Part shown: in pieces, positions 35,867-48,282 of the stretch | How positions within the stretch are numbered: position 1 is the stretch's first letter | How the letters are laid out: every line of letters begins with the position of its first letter | DNA from: Entonaema liquescens | Taxonomy: Eukaryota; Ascomycota; Sordariomycetes; Xylariales; Xylariaceae | Reading direction: 5' to 3' | DNA: 64,000 nt | Assembly (NCBI GenBank): GCA_902805475.1 | Contig: CADCSX010000025.1 | Coordinates: 992,001-1,056,000 of the forward strand | Notes under the pieces: generated by a model | Seen by the model: the letters and a program-made list of their open reading frames with translations, nothing else | Database searches by the model: none | What the model was told of the DNA's origin: nothing | Position numbers and translations under genes: made by a program

Positions 35867-36825
35867 TTAACACATATAATATTAGGCATGGCTGCCCAAT
35901 CTTTCACGCTGAGGCAGGTTCTCACTCAGAGGAAACTGCCGATAGCCTGCCATATCGGAAGGAGGGCAAATTCGAATGGGGTGAATTGGTCGGAAATTCG
36001 CTTGATTAAAGTTGGGAGGAATTCAATTTAGACAACCTAAACAGAAGCTATGGTGACGTTCTCGATCTTGAGATCAATTACGAGGCCCCAAGTGCGGAAC
36101 AAGTCCTCGGCGGCTTCACCGTCTCCGGGCTGCAGGATATTAAACGTCTGATTGCCTGGAATAACATGGCCGTGGTGCCAGCTCTTGAGTTTGTGAAGCC
36201 GTTTCTTGGGATTTCCCCAGGCACTACCATTGGTCATAGTCACTCGGCTGCTGACGAGGCGAGATCCTTCCGTATCCCAGAAGGGCGCTATGGATCCGTT
36301 GTGGGCCATTTCATCATGATCGATGACTCTCCAGAGGTGTATCTAGTGGTCGGTCTCGGGAAAACGAGCTCCCATTGGAAGGCTGCGTCGCTTATAAGGG
36401 ATATAAATTCCGGCAGAGGATTCATGCGACAGCCTCTCTTGCCCCTAAAACAGTTGGCGAATGCTTGTCGCTATGCCGACACCTCGTACGGTTATATTCA
36501 AACCGACAAAGAAATGGTGGTGTGTCTCTTCACTTGGATCTCCGGGCAGGGATTTGACGCAGACATCAAGCGAATTCCATGGACTCGGTTTGGCAATGAA
36601 GACCTTACCACAGATCTGGCTCTGTGGTGGCTCTGTATGTTGACCATGTCGCAAAGTGGCCACAAAGCAAACATTGGAGAAGAGGCAACGAATACTATGG
36701 ACAATTCTGCGAGCCCTCAACAGCCTGGAAATGTCGCTGCTCCTGGGGATACCGAAGGATTCTACGCTGATATCCAATTAAATATCGGCGTCTTCCCCCA
36801 GAATTATTACCCTACAGGACATTGA
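35867..36825 (+). pseudogene. 3' part of the transposon-split gene
   Basis: One frame is open from the TTAA junction through to TGA at 36825, except for TAA at 36007-36009 (GAT TAA AGT; a CAA-to-TAA change would explain it). About 315 codons. Motifs include RHGCPIFHAEAGS, GKFEWGELVG, EINYEAPSAEQVLGGF, IKRLIAWNNM, RYADTSYGYIQTDKEMVV and LALWWLCMLTM. The last blocks resemble the C-terminal region of large ascomycete proteins of unknown function. I do not assign a family. An ATG at 36166 could start a 219-aa remnant if still expressed. The first 140 nt beyond the island continue the same protein, which shows the island sits inside the coding region. Confidence 0.6.
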
Positions 36826-37251
36826 GCCTAATAATTTTGATTTCACTCTTGTTTTTTTTTCATAAGATGTCACCGGGGACACGAAGGAGGTATAAGACGA
36901 AACGCCTTGAAATTATGACAATACCTTGAATGTAACGAGTACCTAGGAATGTCAATCCGTCTCTCTTTATGTATTTACCTAGTCTAGTAACCAATAGGTA
37001 ACAACATTCTTCTAATCAATCGTTACCTCACGCTCTGGGGCATATTCATACCCCCTTGTCAATACAACAGCATCTGGAAAAAGATAACTATTTTATAAAA
37101 TACTATGAAAATACAAAGAATACAACAGGACATGTAAAAAGTATCTACACGTATCTGGGGGTACCTTATAAAGTTCCTTGATACAGCTTGGCTTCTTAAT
37201 TAATGTACAGCGCTGTCTAGTGTGCGAGAAGTCGAGTATGAGAAGAGAGCA
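36826..37251. other. Convergent intergenic space, no gene seen
   Basis: Lies between the plus-strand fragment and the minus-strand FTA2-like gene. Nothing coding is seen. Confidence 0.4.
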
Positions 37252-38441
37252 CTAAGATTCCTTCATCAGAGATATTTTACCGCGCTTATATTTCCACAAT
37301 AGTGAAGGGTTGCGCAGGAGTCTTTGTCTGAAATTTGCGATCACCTGGCTATTGCTGTCGTAGTACCACCGCTTTGGCTTATCACTTAGCCGCCAGCAGG
37401 CTTTAGATTTGCCTCCGATAGGATCTCTAAGGGTAGTGTATAGCCTTGGATCAACGTACGAATAGATACGTTCTCGATCCGGGGTCTTTCTCAGGCCTGG
37501 TCTCATCTCACAATACCTGGCATCAGCGAAGGCGAAATAAGAGATTTCATGGTGTGGATTTTCCATGTTCCACTCTTTCACCATCTCGTCGAACATGAAG
37601 TAGTCATTTATACTAAATTTGAAAGTTTCGTATTCCAAAGCCGATTTATCTATGTCTCCGAGTCCCTCATGTAGTCTTGGAGTGGTGACATAATGTGGCA
37701 AGGTGACGGCTGTACTGAAGTCAGAGATCTTGCCGTCGACGAGCTGTCGCTGCGCGATGTCCAAGTAGATAATGCCAAGCTGTTGTATTTTTTTAATAGT
37801 TCGAAGTATTCGTTTAGCATCCTTTGTCATCAAAGCTTCGTCAACCTGCCCGAATTTCTTGACAATGCCTCTTATGGGTGGTAGCCTGCCATCTCGCCCC
37901 AAACAGCGCGAGCGGAGTATCGCGTCTCGGCAGTATATGTCGTGGGTCATATCAATATCGCTGAATTTATCCTTGAGAGCACGCTCATGGTCCTCGTCTA
38001 GTAGCAGATACCCGAAGCATTGAAGAGCCAGGTCCTCGTGGCCAGCTTCCTGAAGGCGGCCAAAGGCACGACATTCGCAGCTAAACGGCTCAGAGTAGCC
38101 GTGAAAGGCGGTCATCACTTCGCAATCGTCCGCATCGGCGTCATTGCTAGGACCCAGCCAGTCATCATCAGAAAGAAACCTAAACTGGAGGCAACTCAGG
38201 TTAGAAGGGGAATTTTCTTTTCTAACACCGCGTTCGTAGATTGCGCCTGCTTACCAATTTCAGAGCGTAAACTGTCCCCAAAAATTCTAACCTTGACGAC
38301 GTGTGAATGCAATCCTTCTCCGAGGTATTCGAGGAATTCAATCTTCTGCGAGCCCTGGAAATCAAACGGCTTGAGCTTAGGCCCGTCGCAGTGTGGTAGT
38401 GGCACCAAGTCAGAGGCCGACTTTGGCCAGTCTGGATACAT
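37252..38441 (-). CDS. FTA2-like fungal kinase-fold protein, frameshift in exon 1
   Basis: Two exons on the minus strand, 38441-38255 and 38184-37252, with a 70-nt intron (GTAAGC...CTCCAG). Exon 1 encodes KIEFLEYLGEGLHSHVVKV and then, one base out of frame, TVYALKL, which continues into FRFLSDDDW of exon 2. These are the Gly-loop and VAIK-like Lys of the Sim4/FTA2 kinase-like family. Downstream, GIIYLDIAQRQLVDGKISDFSTA gives HRD-like and DFG-like (DFS) motifs. The extra base lies in the CCCC run at 38276-38279; without it exon 1 is 186 nt and the protein about 372 aa. The family is named after a fission-yeast kinetochore subunit but is expanded in filamentous fungi with unknown roles. Assembly error or pseudogene cannot be distinguished. 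Confidence 0.7.
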
Positions 38442-38986
38442 GGCGAAGTCAAAGATTAAGAAACGACAAGGAGAAAATGAAGAATAGACAGGATAGAAAT
38501 TAGGTACTTGGACTACTTTATAATAAAGCCAATAAATGCCGCATTCGTTTTACATGAAAGCTATATGAACACCATATTAACGCTATGTGAAAAGCATATG
38601 AAAAGCATATGAAGAGCATATGAAAGCTATAAAAACATGTTGAATTTACTTAGGTACCTACCAGTCATCTGCAGACAAACTTTCTTAGCTGTGAATCACT
38701 TTGTATTGAGCTTGGTAATTCGAGCATCAGGTAAGTTTGAAGCCATCAACAATGGCTAACAATTATTGTTTAGTTTGATTGCAACTTCTTTATATAACTA
38801 GGTAGATACTTATATATCCCACGTTATATGGTTGAAAGGAAAAGGGAGCCCGTGCACCATATCCTTGCGTCGTATGCAAACATATAAGCAATATCTTTGT
38901 TTTATTATTAGAGCCTTACATATTACTAGCCAGCTGACATTTGGTCCTACCTAAAATAAATAAATAGAGCCAAGCCAGTCTGATTT
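38442..38986. other. Intergenic; promoter of the FTA2-like gene and 3' end of NLR1
   Basis: Contains a run of AAAAGCATATGA-type short direct repeats at about 38588-38622 (GAAAAGCATAT, GAAAAGCATAT, GAAGAGCATAT). No gene seen. Confidence 0.5.
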
Positions 38987-41900
38987 CTACTGCCATCGCA
39001 GCCAATTCCCGGTACTTGACTTCATGATAGACTTTAGGGCTAGTGTGGGCTTCGCTGGTTTTTCTAGCGTAACAATCGAGCACTGAGGCTGAAGTGGTTC
39101 TACATCATACCCCTTTTCAGCGAATAGGCTTAAAAGCCTGCCCCAAGATGTATCCGACCGCAAGGGTGATTTCCCGCCTCCGTTGAATAGCATGCAAGCC
39201 ACCTGATAGGAGTCAGACACACTTCTAGCGTGGTTTCCATGGAGATAGATCTGCATTCTTGTTATGGGCGAAACATTGCAGCAAAGTCTTTCCAGCGGCG
39301 TTTTCCCCTCAGAATCCTTCGAGTTGGGATCGGCGCCGTGGACTAGCAGTGATGGTACAACCTCCGGAGGTGCAAGATGTAGCGCCGTACACGTCAAAGC
39401 GTCACGCTTACCCCCATGTTCTGATAATTCGTATATGTGTAACGGCATATTTGGGTCGTGGCCGACCTCGAGGAAATGAATGACGAGATCGATGGACTTC
39501 CTACGATTTTCGTCGTCGGGGGGAGACATGGCTAAGAAGGATATCAGTTTACGAAATGCCTTCGGGTCCTTATAACCGTTATCCAGTAGTAGCCGCGCAA
39601 CCTCTGAGCCATTTGCTATTGTAAGATGTCTACTCGCAACATGATCGCTGTCTATCGGCGAAAGACCAAGGGCAAGCGTAAGTAGCGATTTTTGACTGTC
39701 CTCGCTACATTTTCGCAAAAAGTCTTGGTCCAGTTGTAAGGCCTCCCGAAAATAGAGACAAAGCCCTGCCAATGAAGCAAATTCTACAGGTGTGCTGATC
39801 CTGACACCGCTAGCAGCCTCAGTGAGCTGAGCGTATCTCTTCGCCGGGATGCTGTCAAGGAATTGCTTCATGCCTCGGCCAGTGGACTCTTCCGCCATTT
39901 TCCCATAGGCTACCATCCGCTCCGTTTCTTCCGGCATGGCCGTATAACTATATGGTATTGTCATGCCGCCGCCAGTATCATTAGACGGACCGCCGATATC
40001 TACCCAATCTACCCAATCTTCATCCATAAGGTTATAATGGGATCCGAGTTCGGACAATTTGACTGGTCCCCTTTTATCCCTTTCCATGGTATCCCTACCG
40101 GTCTTTTCAAAGACTCTATGGTCGAGTATGAACCACTTCATTAGGAAGGAGTATCCATTTTCAAAGGTCAGCTTTGCTTCAGCATCAAGGATGAGGGCGT
40201 TGAATTTCGGCTGGTTAACAAATTCTTTAACCGTCTGATGCAAAAGCTCAGCCCAATTCAAACGAACTTCGATAAGACCTTGAGAATGTATTTTGATTTG
40301 GCTTGAGGCGTAGGCTTCGCGCTCTTCTGGCTTAAGCAGTAGCAATCGCTTGGACCTTAATATCGCATGTTTATAGTGTGATAATCGTGAACACTCGACA
40401 GCACCGACGAGGTCTACCCCCCCTACAGGATCTAGGGCTTGAGAGGTGATTTTCAGCATTGCAAAAAGTGTCCAGCGAGATGATATTGGTGTCCTTTGGA
40501 CTATTTCTGCGTAGTATTCGTCCAGTTCTGCTGGTAGAGACTGCAGGAGCCTCTCTAACTCATCTCTACTTGACCCTGCATTTGCAGCTTTAGAAAGATC
40601 AGCTGCTACCAATTTAACCCATAGGAAAACCCCCTTTGAGCGATTGACGACTTGCGGGACTAGGATTTCTATCGGGATAGACACATTAGAAGATAGCTCG
40701 GCGTCCATGACACCTAGGCAGTAGCGACGTATATCCTGTTTAGTAAAGTCTTGCATTGTAAGGGCAGGGTAGTCTTTAAAGCAAGTTGTGAACGTAGCCC
40801 ACGGTCGGCTTGAAAAGCATACCTTAACCCTAGTTAAGGATATCGTTTCTCGTTTGATAAGACTCTCGATAAACCTAGCGATAAACTCGGGCCGTCCATG
40901 ATACTCATCCAATGCATCCAGGAATAGGAATATATCCAAGTTGAATTGCTGCTGGTTTAATACGAGAGTGAGGGCCTCCTCCAGTGTCGCAGATGTCCAA
41001 CCTTCAGCAGGAAGTTCAGCTGAAGCAGGGTCATCTAATAGCGGGAGGATGATGTGACAAACTTCTCGCTTTTGTTCCAGAATTTGGCTAAGAATGCCTC
41101 GCAGTAGCCCGTCAAATGACTTTTCTATCAACGATCCGCGGTAATGAAAGAAGAACCCAGCATATACCTCGTCGAATGAGTTGCGGGGATCGTGAAGAAG
41201 TTCCCGAGTTCGACTATCTTTAAAAATATATTTCATTAAAGTTGACTTCCCTGAATAATGATAAATTAGCGATTATGATGAATTCGATACTGCCCTGGAA
41301 GATACATAAGTAGGTAGGTTTTGGAATTATCACGACAACTGAGCAAATATTATTTTTCGTCCTACCTGAACCAGGGCTGCCATTGATCCAAAATGCTCCT
41401 CGTCCATGTTGTAACCAATCGACAAAGCTACATCTTGGATGATTGAATATCCAATCAAAAGTATTTAGGAAGTTTGATTCGATACTCTCCAGCCGACGAT
41501 CTCGCCCGGGTGCCCGCAGAGACTTTAGTAATTCTATTATACTGTTAGAAAAACACGTAGGAGTTTTAACGTTTCACACTTACTCTTGAAGATCTTCTCT
41601 TGGTTTGGTTCGTCTGAGGGACAACCTCCGCCTATGGAATTCTCTGATATTATGGATGTATCGTGACCCTGTACACCTAAACCAACTAGGCCGGGGATTG
41701 CCTTATTTGAATGATTCACGTCCACATCCATTGTGATAGCGCCAAGAGGTTCAATGTTGCAAATTCGGGCAAGCCTCCCCACAACAACGCCGTAATCTTC
41801 ATGGCCATGGCTAAATTTGACTATATTCGAGTGATTTTCATTGAGAGGAAATGTTAAACTCTCATCTGACTCGAGCAAACCTCGAGTGGCCGATTCGGGT

Positions 41901-44900
41901 GTTACGAGAACAATATGGGGGCCCTCTGAGAACTGCCCATTGTCGTTTACCTATTCGGTATGAGTCGGCGGTAATAAAGAAATCAAGAGATTAGTTGACT
42001 CACGACTAATGTGGGAGATGTACAAGTTTCGTAACCCCAAAATGTTTCCATCTTTCTCAAATATGAGATGCCACTAAATTCTGATTCTAGGCGTCTTAGC
42101 CAAGGTGAGTCGGGGGAGAGGTCTTCTACCAGGGGCTCATTGGGGTTCCCTTGGGCGATTGGGCGGAAAGACGATTGTTCCATGCCAAAGTTTGGTACGC
42201 CGAAGAAGACTCCCCCGGCAATCCGGATAGCATCTTCATTATAGCCACTGTTTGCTAGAGCTACAATGGCACGTTTTAGTACAATCCCACCCAAGCTATG
42301 GGAGAGGAATACTATGGGCTTTGCGCTCAGAGCCGTCCATCCGTTTGATGTTAACTGGTTGATCAGCTGGGAGGCCAGATCAGTAATCGTTTGGAAGGAT
42401 CTACTCCCGGGCAATACTGTTTCGTAACCGTATATAATTGGTCTAAGCTGTGGAAGATCAAGAGGTAATTCATCTCTAATCCACATAAATGTTTTATTGC
42501 TCTTCTTAGGTTGCCATGAACCAAAAGGATGGCTTGAAAGCCCCGAGAGCGAGATGCAACTATCCAAGTTATTATCAAGAGTGATGCTATTTCAAGATTA
42601 CCTTGTCGGACCTATAATGTAGATTATTTGGAATTACAACTGTTAGTAATTGTGTATAAATATTATTGTAAATTGATAATTTTATAATTTTATTTTATTA
42701 TTTTAAGTTAAATTTAATATTTCTTAATTATAATAATAAATATTTACGTTTATTTTAAAATATTTTTATTATTTATATTTTAATTAATTAATTAATATTA
42801 ATTTTAAAAAAATGTAATTGTATTTCGTAAAATTATTTTAAAAATAATTTATAATTAAAAAGTAATAATTTATAAATAAACGTTAGTAATTTTTAAATAA
42901 TAATAAAATAATTTGTAAATAAAAATAATAATTTATAAATAAAAAATTAATAATTTATAAATAAAATTATTTTTATATTATTTTTTTATAATATTAACGT
43001 TTTTAATAAAAGTTATTTATATATATTTAATCGGTATAATTAAATATGTTTAATAATATTAATTTCGTAAATATATTATATAAATTAAATAAAATATAAT
43101 TAAATAATAAAAAGTAATTTATAAATAATATAATTTTAAAATATTTTTAATAAATTTAAATTTCCGTAATATTTAATATGTAAAAAAAACTTCGAAATTT
43201 AATTAATTAAATAATTAAATTATTAACGATTATTATTAACCGTTTTTTATTACGTAAATCGATTTTTTTTTATTAAAATAATTTTTTATATTATGTTAAT
43301 ATTACGTATATTATTATTTATGTTATTAACGACGTTCGTAATTAAAATATAATTAATTTTTTATATAAATATAAATTTAAAATAAATTTTAATGTTATTT
43401 ATAATATTTAATATTATATTTTTTTAATTATAAAAAAATAAAACCGTTTCGATTGTTTTAATAAATATAATTTAGTACGGGGAATTGTAAATAATTTTTA
43501 TATAACGATATATTTAATTATAAAAATTATTAAAATATTTAAAAAAAATTTTAAATTATTTATTTTAATTAAATTTTACTATTGTATTTATAAATAAATA
43601 AATATTACGTTTCGAACTTTTTTATTTTTCTTTTTAATAAAATAAATTTTATTATTATAATAACGTAAAGTTTTCATTTTATTTATTAATTCGTTTTTTT
43701 ATAAATTTAAATATTTATTTAATAATTTAATTTAACGTTATAATTATTTTAATAACCGGCCGTCCACGTATAACGGTTATAAGAAAATTTAAAATTAATA
43801 AATTTAACATTTTTTTAAAAAATTTATTTTTTATATATTAAAAAAATTAATATTTTATAATTTTAACGGCATTATTTTAAAATTATTTTTAATAAAATTA
43901 ACGTTTTTATAAATATCGTAATAATAAAATAAACTTAAATATAATTTTACATTTATATAAATATAATTATATTTAATAATTATTAAAAAATTAAATTAAA
44001 AACGTATAAATATATAAATATTAATTAATAAAAATTCACTATTAATAATATTAAAAATTTTTTTTATAATTTAATTAAATAAAATATTAAAATAACGTTT
44101 TTTTATTTATTATTTTTTAATTTTTAAAATATTATTAAATAATTATAATTAATAATTTTTTTTTTAAATTTTTAATAATTTTTTAATATTTGTTTAAAGT
44201 TTTAATAAATTAACGTTTTTATTTAATACGTAATTTTTAAAAACTTTATAATTAATTTTAATAAATAATATTATACGTATTTTATAATTATAATAATAAT
44301 TAATATAATATGTAATTTTTTTTTTATATAATTATATATGTTTTATATAAATAATTAATTATTTTAAATTAAATACGGTTAAATTTTTTATATAATTTAT
44401 TTTAAATAATAACGTATATATTTTCGTTTAATATATATATTATAATAATTTATAATTTAAATAAATTTTATTTCGTAATTAAAATAAATTTTATAATTAA
44501 TTTAATAAATAATAATAAAATTATAATATCGTTATTTAATTTATTAATATAACCGTTAAATTATTATAATATATTTTTATTTTTTCGAAATATATTATTT
44601 TTATTAATAATTTTATTAATAAATGTAATTTAATTTTATTTATCGTTAAAATTTTTTTAAAAACATAATATGTTAATAATAACGTTTTTATTAATATGAA
44701 AAATATAAATTTATTATTATATTTTAAAATATACCCACGTAATTACCGTTTTAAACTCGTTATTATAATTTATAATAATAATATAAAATTTAAAAACATT
44801 TATTTTATTTTATAATATAAATAAGTAATTTAATATTTATTTATAAATATTTTTTTTTTCGTTTATTATAAACGTAAAAACTTTATTAAAAATTAAACTT

Positions 44901-46359
44901 ATTTTTATTTAATTTATATAATTAAAAAATAATTTTTTAAAATAATTAATTTTATATATATTATTAATATTAAAGATTTAAAAATATTATTATTATATTT
45001 TAACGTAATAAAATATCGTTTAAAAAAAAACTATTAATTAATTAATAAATTTATTATTATTTTTTTAATATATTTTAAAATAATAAACATTTTATTTAAA
45101 ATAACATATAAATAATTAAATAATTGTAAATTTTTTTTATATATAACGTTTAATTTTTTATTATATATTATTAATATTTTTTAAATTAAAAATTTTTTTT
45201 TTAATAATTTTACGTATTAAAACTTGTAAAATTAATAATTATAACGTGTTATTACGTATTAAAATTTTAATAAATTATTAAAAGTTTTTTTTATAAATAA
45301 CGGTATTTAATATAAAATTTAATTAATTACGATAAACCGTAATTATATTATAAAAATTTTTTATTATTATTTAAATAAACTTTATAATATTATAATTAAT
45401 TAATTACTTTAATACGAATTAATTTAATTTTTTAAAAATAATTTTTAATTTTTTTTATATAATTTTTACGTATTTTTTTATTTAAAAATACGCGTTTATA
45501 ATTTTAATCGTATATTATATTAATTTTTATTAAAAAACTATTACCGTTTTTATTTTTACGCCGGTTAAAATAACCGTTACGTATAAAATCGAAATAATAA
45601 TTTTTTATATAAACCCGTAATTTAATTTTTAACGTTTCGGGAATCGTAAATAATTTTTAATATTTATTAAAAAAATTTAAAATATAATTTTCAAATATAT
45701 TAAAATTATTTAACAATTTTAAAAACGTAAATAATTCGTAAAAAAATAAAATTTAATTATTTAAAAACATTTTAATAAATTTAATAAAAAAATCGTAACG
45801 TTTTAATTATATTTATTTTTCAATATTTATATTATAAAATTTACGAGAAATAAATTACTTTTAAGATAAGTGTAAAGCCGAATAAAGCCATATCATTTTA
45901 GTAATAATTCTAATTGCCAATTACTTACAACTGTTCGGTAAGGTAATCTGCAAAGAAGGCCCGGCAAGGTAATCTTGAAATAGCATCACTCATTATCAAT
46001 GGCGTTGAAGATGTGAGCTAAACCTACTCATAACTGTGGTATAAAGTAGGATCGCGAAGTGGAGTAAGTCCACGAAAATGAACATCCAGTATTAAAGGAA
46101 GTTCAAGTCCATTTACCCTGATCTGCCATTCGTCTCTCCCCTGATCTTGTTGGAGTAAGGCAGGCAGCGGGTTAAACATAAGAGTAGCTATCTTACTTGG
46201 ACGCCAGGGGCTTAAACTCGTGGCTAGAGAGAATATCCGAATATTATCGACTGGTATACTACCAAGACCAATGCTAAGATAGACCAGAGCTTGAGGTTCA
46301 TTGGTATTACCGGGGAGCTGCCGTAGTCTGAATACTTTGGGCTTTCGTGCGGAGTCCAT
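38987..46359 (-). CDS. NLR-like STAND protein: alpha/beta-hydrolase, NACHT, ankyrin-like (NLR1)
   Basis: Five exons on the minus strand: 46359-46028, 42559-42004, 41950-41584, 41533-41366 and 41250-38987; 3687 nt, 1228 aa, in phase at every junction. The N-terminal domain (about residues 110-330) is a SesB-like lipase/hydrolase fold with LSGLSSHPFGSW and the nucleophile elbow FLSHSLGGIVL. The NACHT domain has Walker A FWINGSPGSGKSTLMKYIF, Walker B FLFLDALDEY and FSSRPW. A helical region leads to a short ankyrin-like end (TALHLAPPEVVPSLLVHGADPNSKD). Such fungal NLRs trigger incompatibility or cell-death responses upon ligand sensing. Intron 1 is 3,468 nt because a transposon sits in it; the other introns are 50-115 nt. 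All coding motifs are intact, so function depends on splicing out the insert. Confidence 0.85.
42571..42578 (+). repeat. 8-bp target-site duplication (left)
   Basis: ATTATCAA, identical to 45992-45999, directly abutting the element end. Confidence 0.9.
42579..45991. mobile_element. hAT-like DNA transposon, 3,413 bp, RIP-degraded
   Basis: Terminal inverted repeats begin GAGTGATGCTATTTCAAG at both ends, with similarity over about 85 bp including ACCTTGYCGG and a TTAC(A)ACTGTTRGTAATTG block. Perfect 8-bp duplications ATTATCAA lie at 42571-42578 and 45992-45999. An 8-bp duplication with A at position 2 and G at position 5 of the terminus fits the hAT superfamily. The interior is AT-saturated with no readable transposase. 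A shorter derivative sits at 27437-28252. Confidence 0.85.
45992..45999 (+). repeat. 8-bp target-site duplication (right)
   Basis: ATTATCAA, identical to 42571-42578. Confidence 0.9.
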
Positions 46360-47159
46360 GATTACCGGCGAGATTAATTAGACCCTTCAATGCTCCCACA
46401 TTTAAAAGCACCGCGCCATGCATCATGATCCTATTGCAGTACTTGTCCTAGATTATATCATGGCGATTTGCATGTCAATCTAGATGTACTTTATGTTTGA
46501 TTAATACTTTTGATTGATGCCAGGTAGATGGAGTAGTCTGATGAGGTCACATGACTTCGAAGGTGATAGGCCAATTGCATCGCGACAACGTTTTACACGC
46601 TTGGCTTATTATTATAATAGTTGAGGTTGTATTAACTCAGGTCAGAAGAATAGGTACATAAATACTTCTTACCTACGATGTGGTACCCTGCGACAAGAGC
46701 AGAAGCGCGCTAAAAAAAAAAAAAAAAAAAAAAAAGATGCCCATTCTCATTCAAGCAAAAAGCGTACATATACTTTTTGTATTATCATTCACAAAAATAA
46801 AAAGTAAAAAGTATTTAAACATTTAACTAAGTTTAATTGATCAAAATTATCTTATATAAGCTTTATTATATTATAATAATAAGGCATTAAAGTTGGAAAG
46901 TTAAAGTGGGGCATGCTTTTTATTTGACGCCGTGCCAAGGAGCTTCCTCACTGACTCGATTAGGAAAATGCCGCGGCTCCAGCTCCACTGTGTCATCCTC
47001 GGGGCACGCGACGGGAACTCAACGATTTTACATGTACTTATTAAATTACATGTACTTAAATGAATGCAAACAGAAACATATTCTTAAAAATTCAAGAAAC
47101 TTCAAATCCCCTAAATAAACAAAATATTTATTATTCCTTCAGTTTATAGCCCTCCAAGT
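46360..47159. other. Divergent promoter space between NLR1 and the hydratase gene
   Basis: Contains a 24-nt poly-A run at 46712-46735 and an AT-rich patch to about 46890. No gene seen. The poly-A could be a retroposon tail, but no retroposed body is recognisable to its left. Confidence 0.5.
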
Positions 47160-47978
47160 ATGACTTCAACCGAACTATTCAAAATTCCCGTCCCGGCAAT
47201 CAAGTCGCATCCAGGAGGAAACATCGTCTGCACATCTCCAAAGCCTCAAGTTTACGTTCTCACATGGAACTCCCCACCAGATAACAGGTTTACGCCCGCC
47301 TTCAATACGGCGCTAATGACGGCGCTCGATACCATCGAATTCGGCCATCCTCCAGGTGTTGTCGTAACCACTTCATCCATTTCTAAGTTTTATTCCAATG
47401 GCCTTGACTTTCAGCTCGCCATATCACTACCGGGCTTCTGGGAAAACAGCCTGTATCCCTTATTTAAAAGGTTCTTAACTTATCCCATGCCAACCATCGC
47501 ATTAATCAACGGCCATGCTTTCGCCGGTGGATTTATGCTAGCTATGCATCACGACTATCGGGTTTTCACGGGCGCAAAGGGCTTTTTATGCATAAACGAG
47601 CTCGAGTTTGGTGCGCCGTTGCTACCGCCTATGAGCTCTATCTTTAGGATGAAAACTACTCCTAATGTGTATCGTAACATGGTTCTCGAAGCACGGCGGT
47701 TTGACGCCAAGGCTGCCCTAGAAGCTGGCTTGGTGGATGCCATTGGCGAGATGGATGCAGCTTTGAGCTTAATCCAAGAACGGTCATTAATCAAGAAAGG
47801 GTCTACCGGTGTTTACGGGCTGCTCAAAGCCGAGATGTATCGCGAGAGCATAGCATTGTTGACTGCCACGGGCAAAGAGGCTGCCAAGACCATGAACATA
47901 CAAGAAGCTGAAAAGAAAAGAAAAGAAGAAGGCGCAAAGCGGTTCAAGGAAGCACAGAGTGAAAAGGCAAAATTATAA
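47160..47978 (+). CDS. Peroxisomal enoyl-CoA hydratase/isomerase family protein
   Basis: Single exon, 272 aa, crotonase fold. The oxyanion-hole motifs are SKFYSNGLDF and INGHAFAGGFMLAM; the segment LCINELEFGAPL carries a Glu at the position used by delta3,delta2-enoyl-CoA isomerases (Eci1-type). The C-terminus is KAKL, giving AKL, a good type-1 peroxisomal targeting signal, preceded by a charged helix (EAEKKRKEEGAKRFKEAQ). The likely role is isomerising unsaturated enoyl-CoA intermediates in peroxisomal beta-oxidation. No intron is needed, and the start at 47160 gives a normal N-terminus for the family. The precise substrate is not determinable here. Confidence 0.9.
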   Translation: MTSTELFKIPVPAIKSHPGGNIVCTSPKPQVYVLTWNSPPDNRFTPAFNTALMTALDTIEFGHPPGVVVTTSSISKFYSNGLDFQLAISLPGFWENSLYPLFKRFLTYPMPTIALINGHAFAGGFMLAMHHDYRVFTGAKGFLCINELEFGAPLLPPMSSIFRMKTTPNVYRNMVLEARRFDAKAALEAGLVDAIGEMDAALSLIQERSLIKKGSTGVYGLLKAEMYRESIALLTATGKEAAKTMNIQEAEKKRKEEGAKRFKEAQSEKAKL

Positions 47979-48282
47979 GTGCACAACTCTATTTGTGTTT
48001 TTTTTTTTCTTTTCTTTTCTATTTGCTGTGTTAGCGCTTTGCCTGTACACCTACCTATGTTTCGGCATCGCATTCAAGGTGGTCGTTCACATGTTAGGAT
48101 TCACATGTATTTAAAGCGACTGACGTCATCGCTACGTGGGGAACTCGACGTGGACGCACTTCAAGCTGCGTACCTGATGTACCCACGATCTCGGAAATCC
48201 TTAAACGGACTTCATGTTTTATTTTTACCTAATTGATTTTGTTTGCAATAAGTTACCTTTGGCAAGCTTTCAACTACACCAT
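47979..48282. other. 3' region of the hydratase gene
   Basis: Begins with a T-rich tract (about 47996-48017). No separate gene seen. Confidence 0.4.

Larger units (their letters stand above)
42560..46027 (-). other. NLR1 intron 1, enlarged by a transposon
   Basis: Donor GTAGGT at 46027 and acceptor GGATAG ending at 42560. Removing the element and one target copy leaves a 47-nt intron, a normal size here. The copy of TTGATAAT next to the acceptor (reading TTGATAATAAC) preserves a possible branch site. Joined exons give SYDCISLSGLSSHPFGSW, the expected conserved stretch. Confidence 0.8.

Noticed and set aside
36037..36309. 90-codon minus-strand frame
   Set aside because: Antisense shadow of the split gene's 3' part, whose plus frame continues to the island boundary.
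27362..45991. Mitochondrial insert as explanation for the AT islands
   Set aside because: No tRNA, rRNA or mitochondrial protein motif; inverted ends and target duplications show transposons, and the mutation pattern fits RIP.
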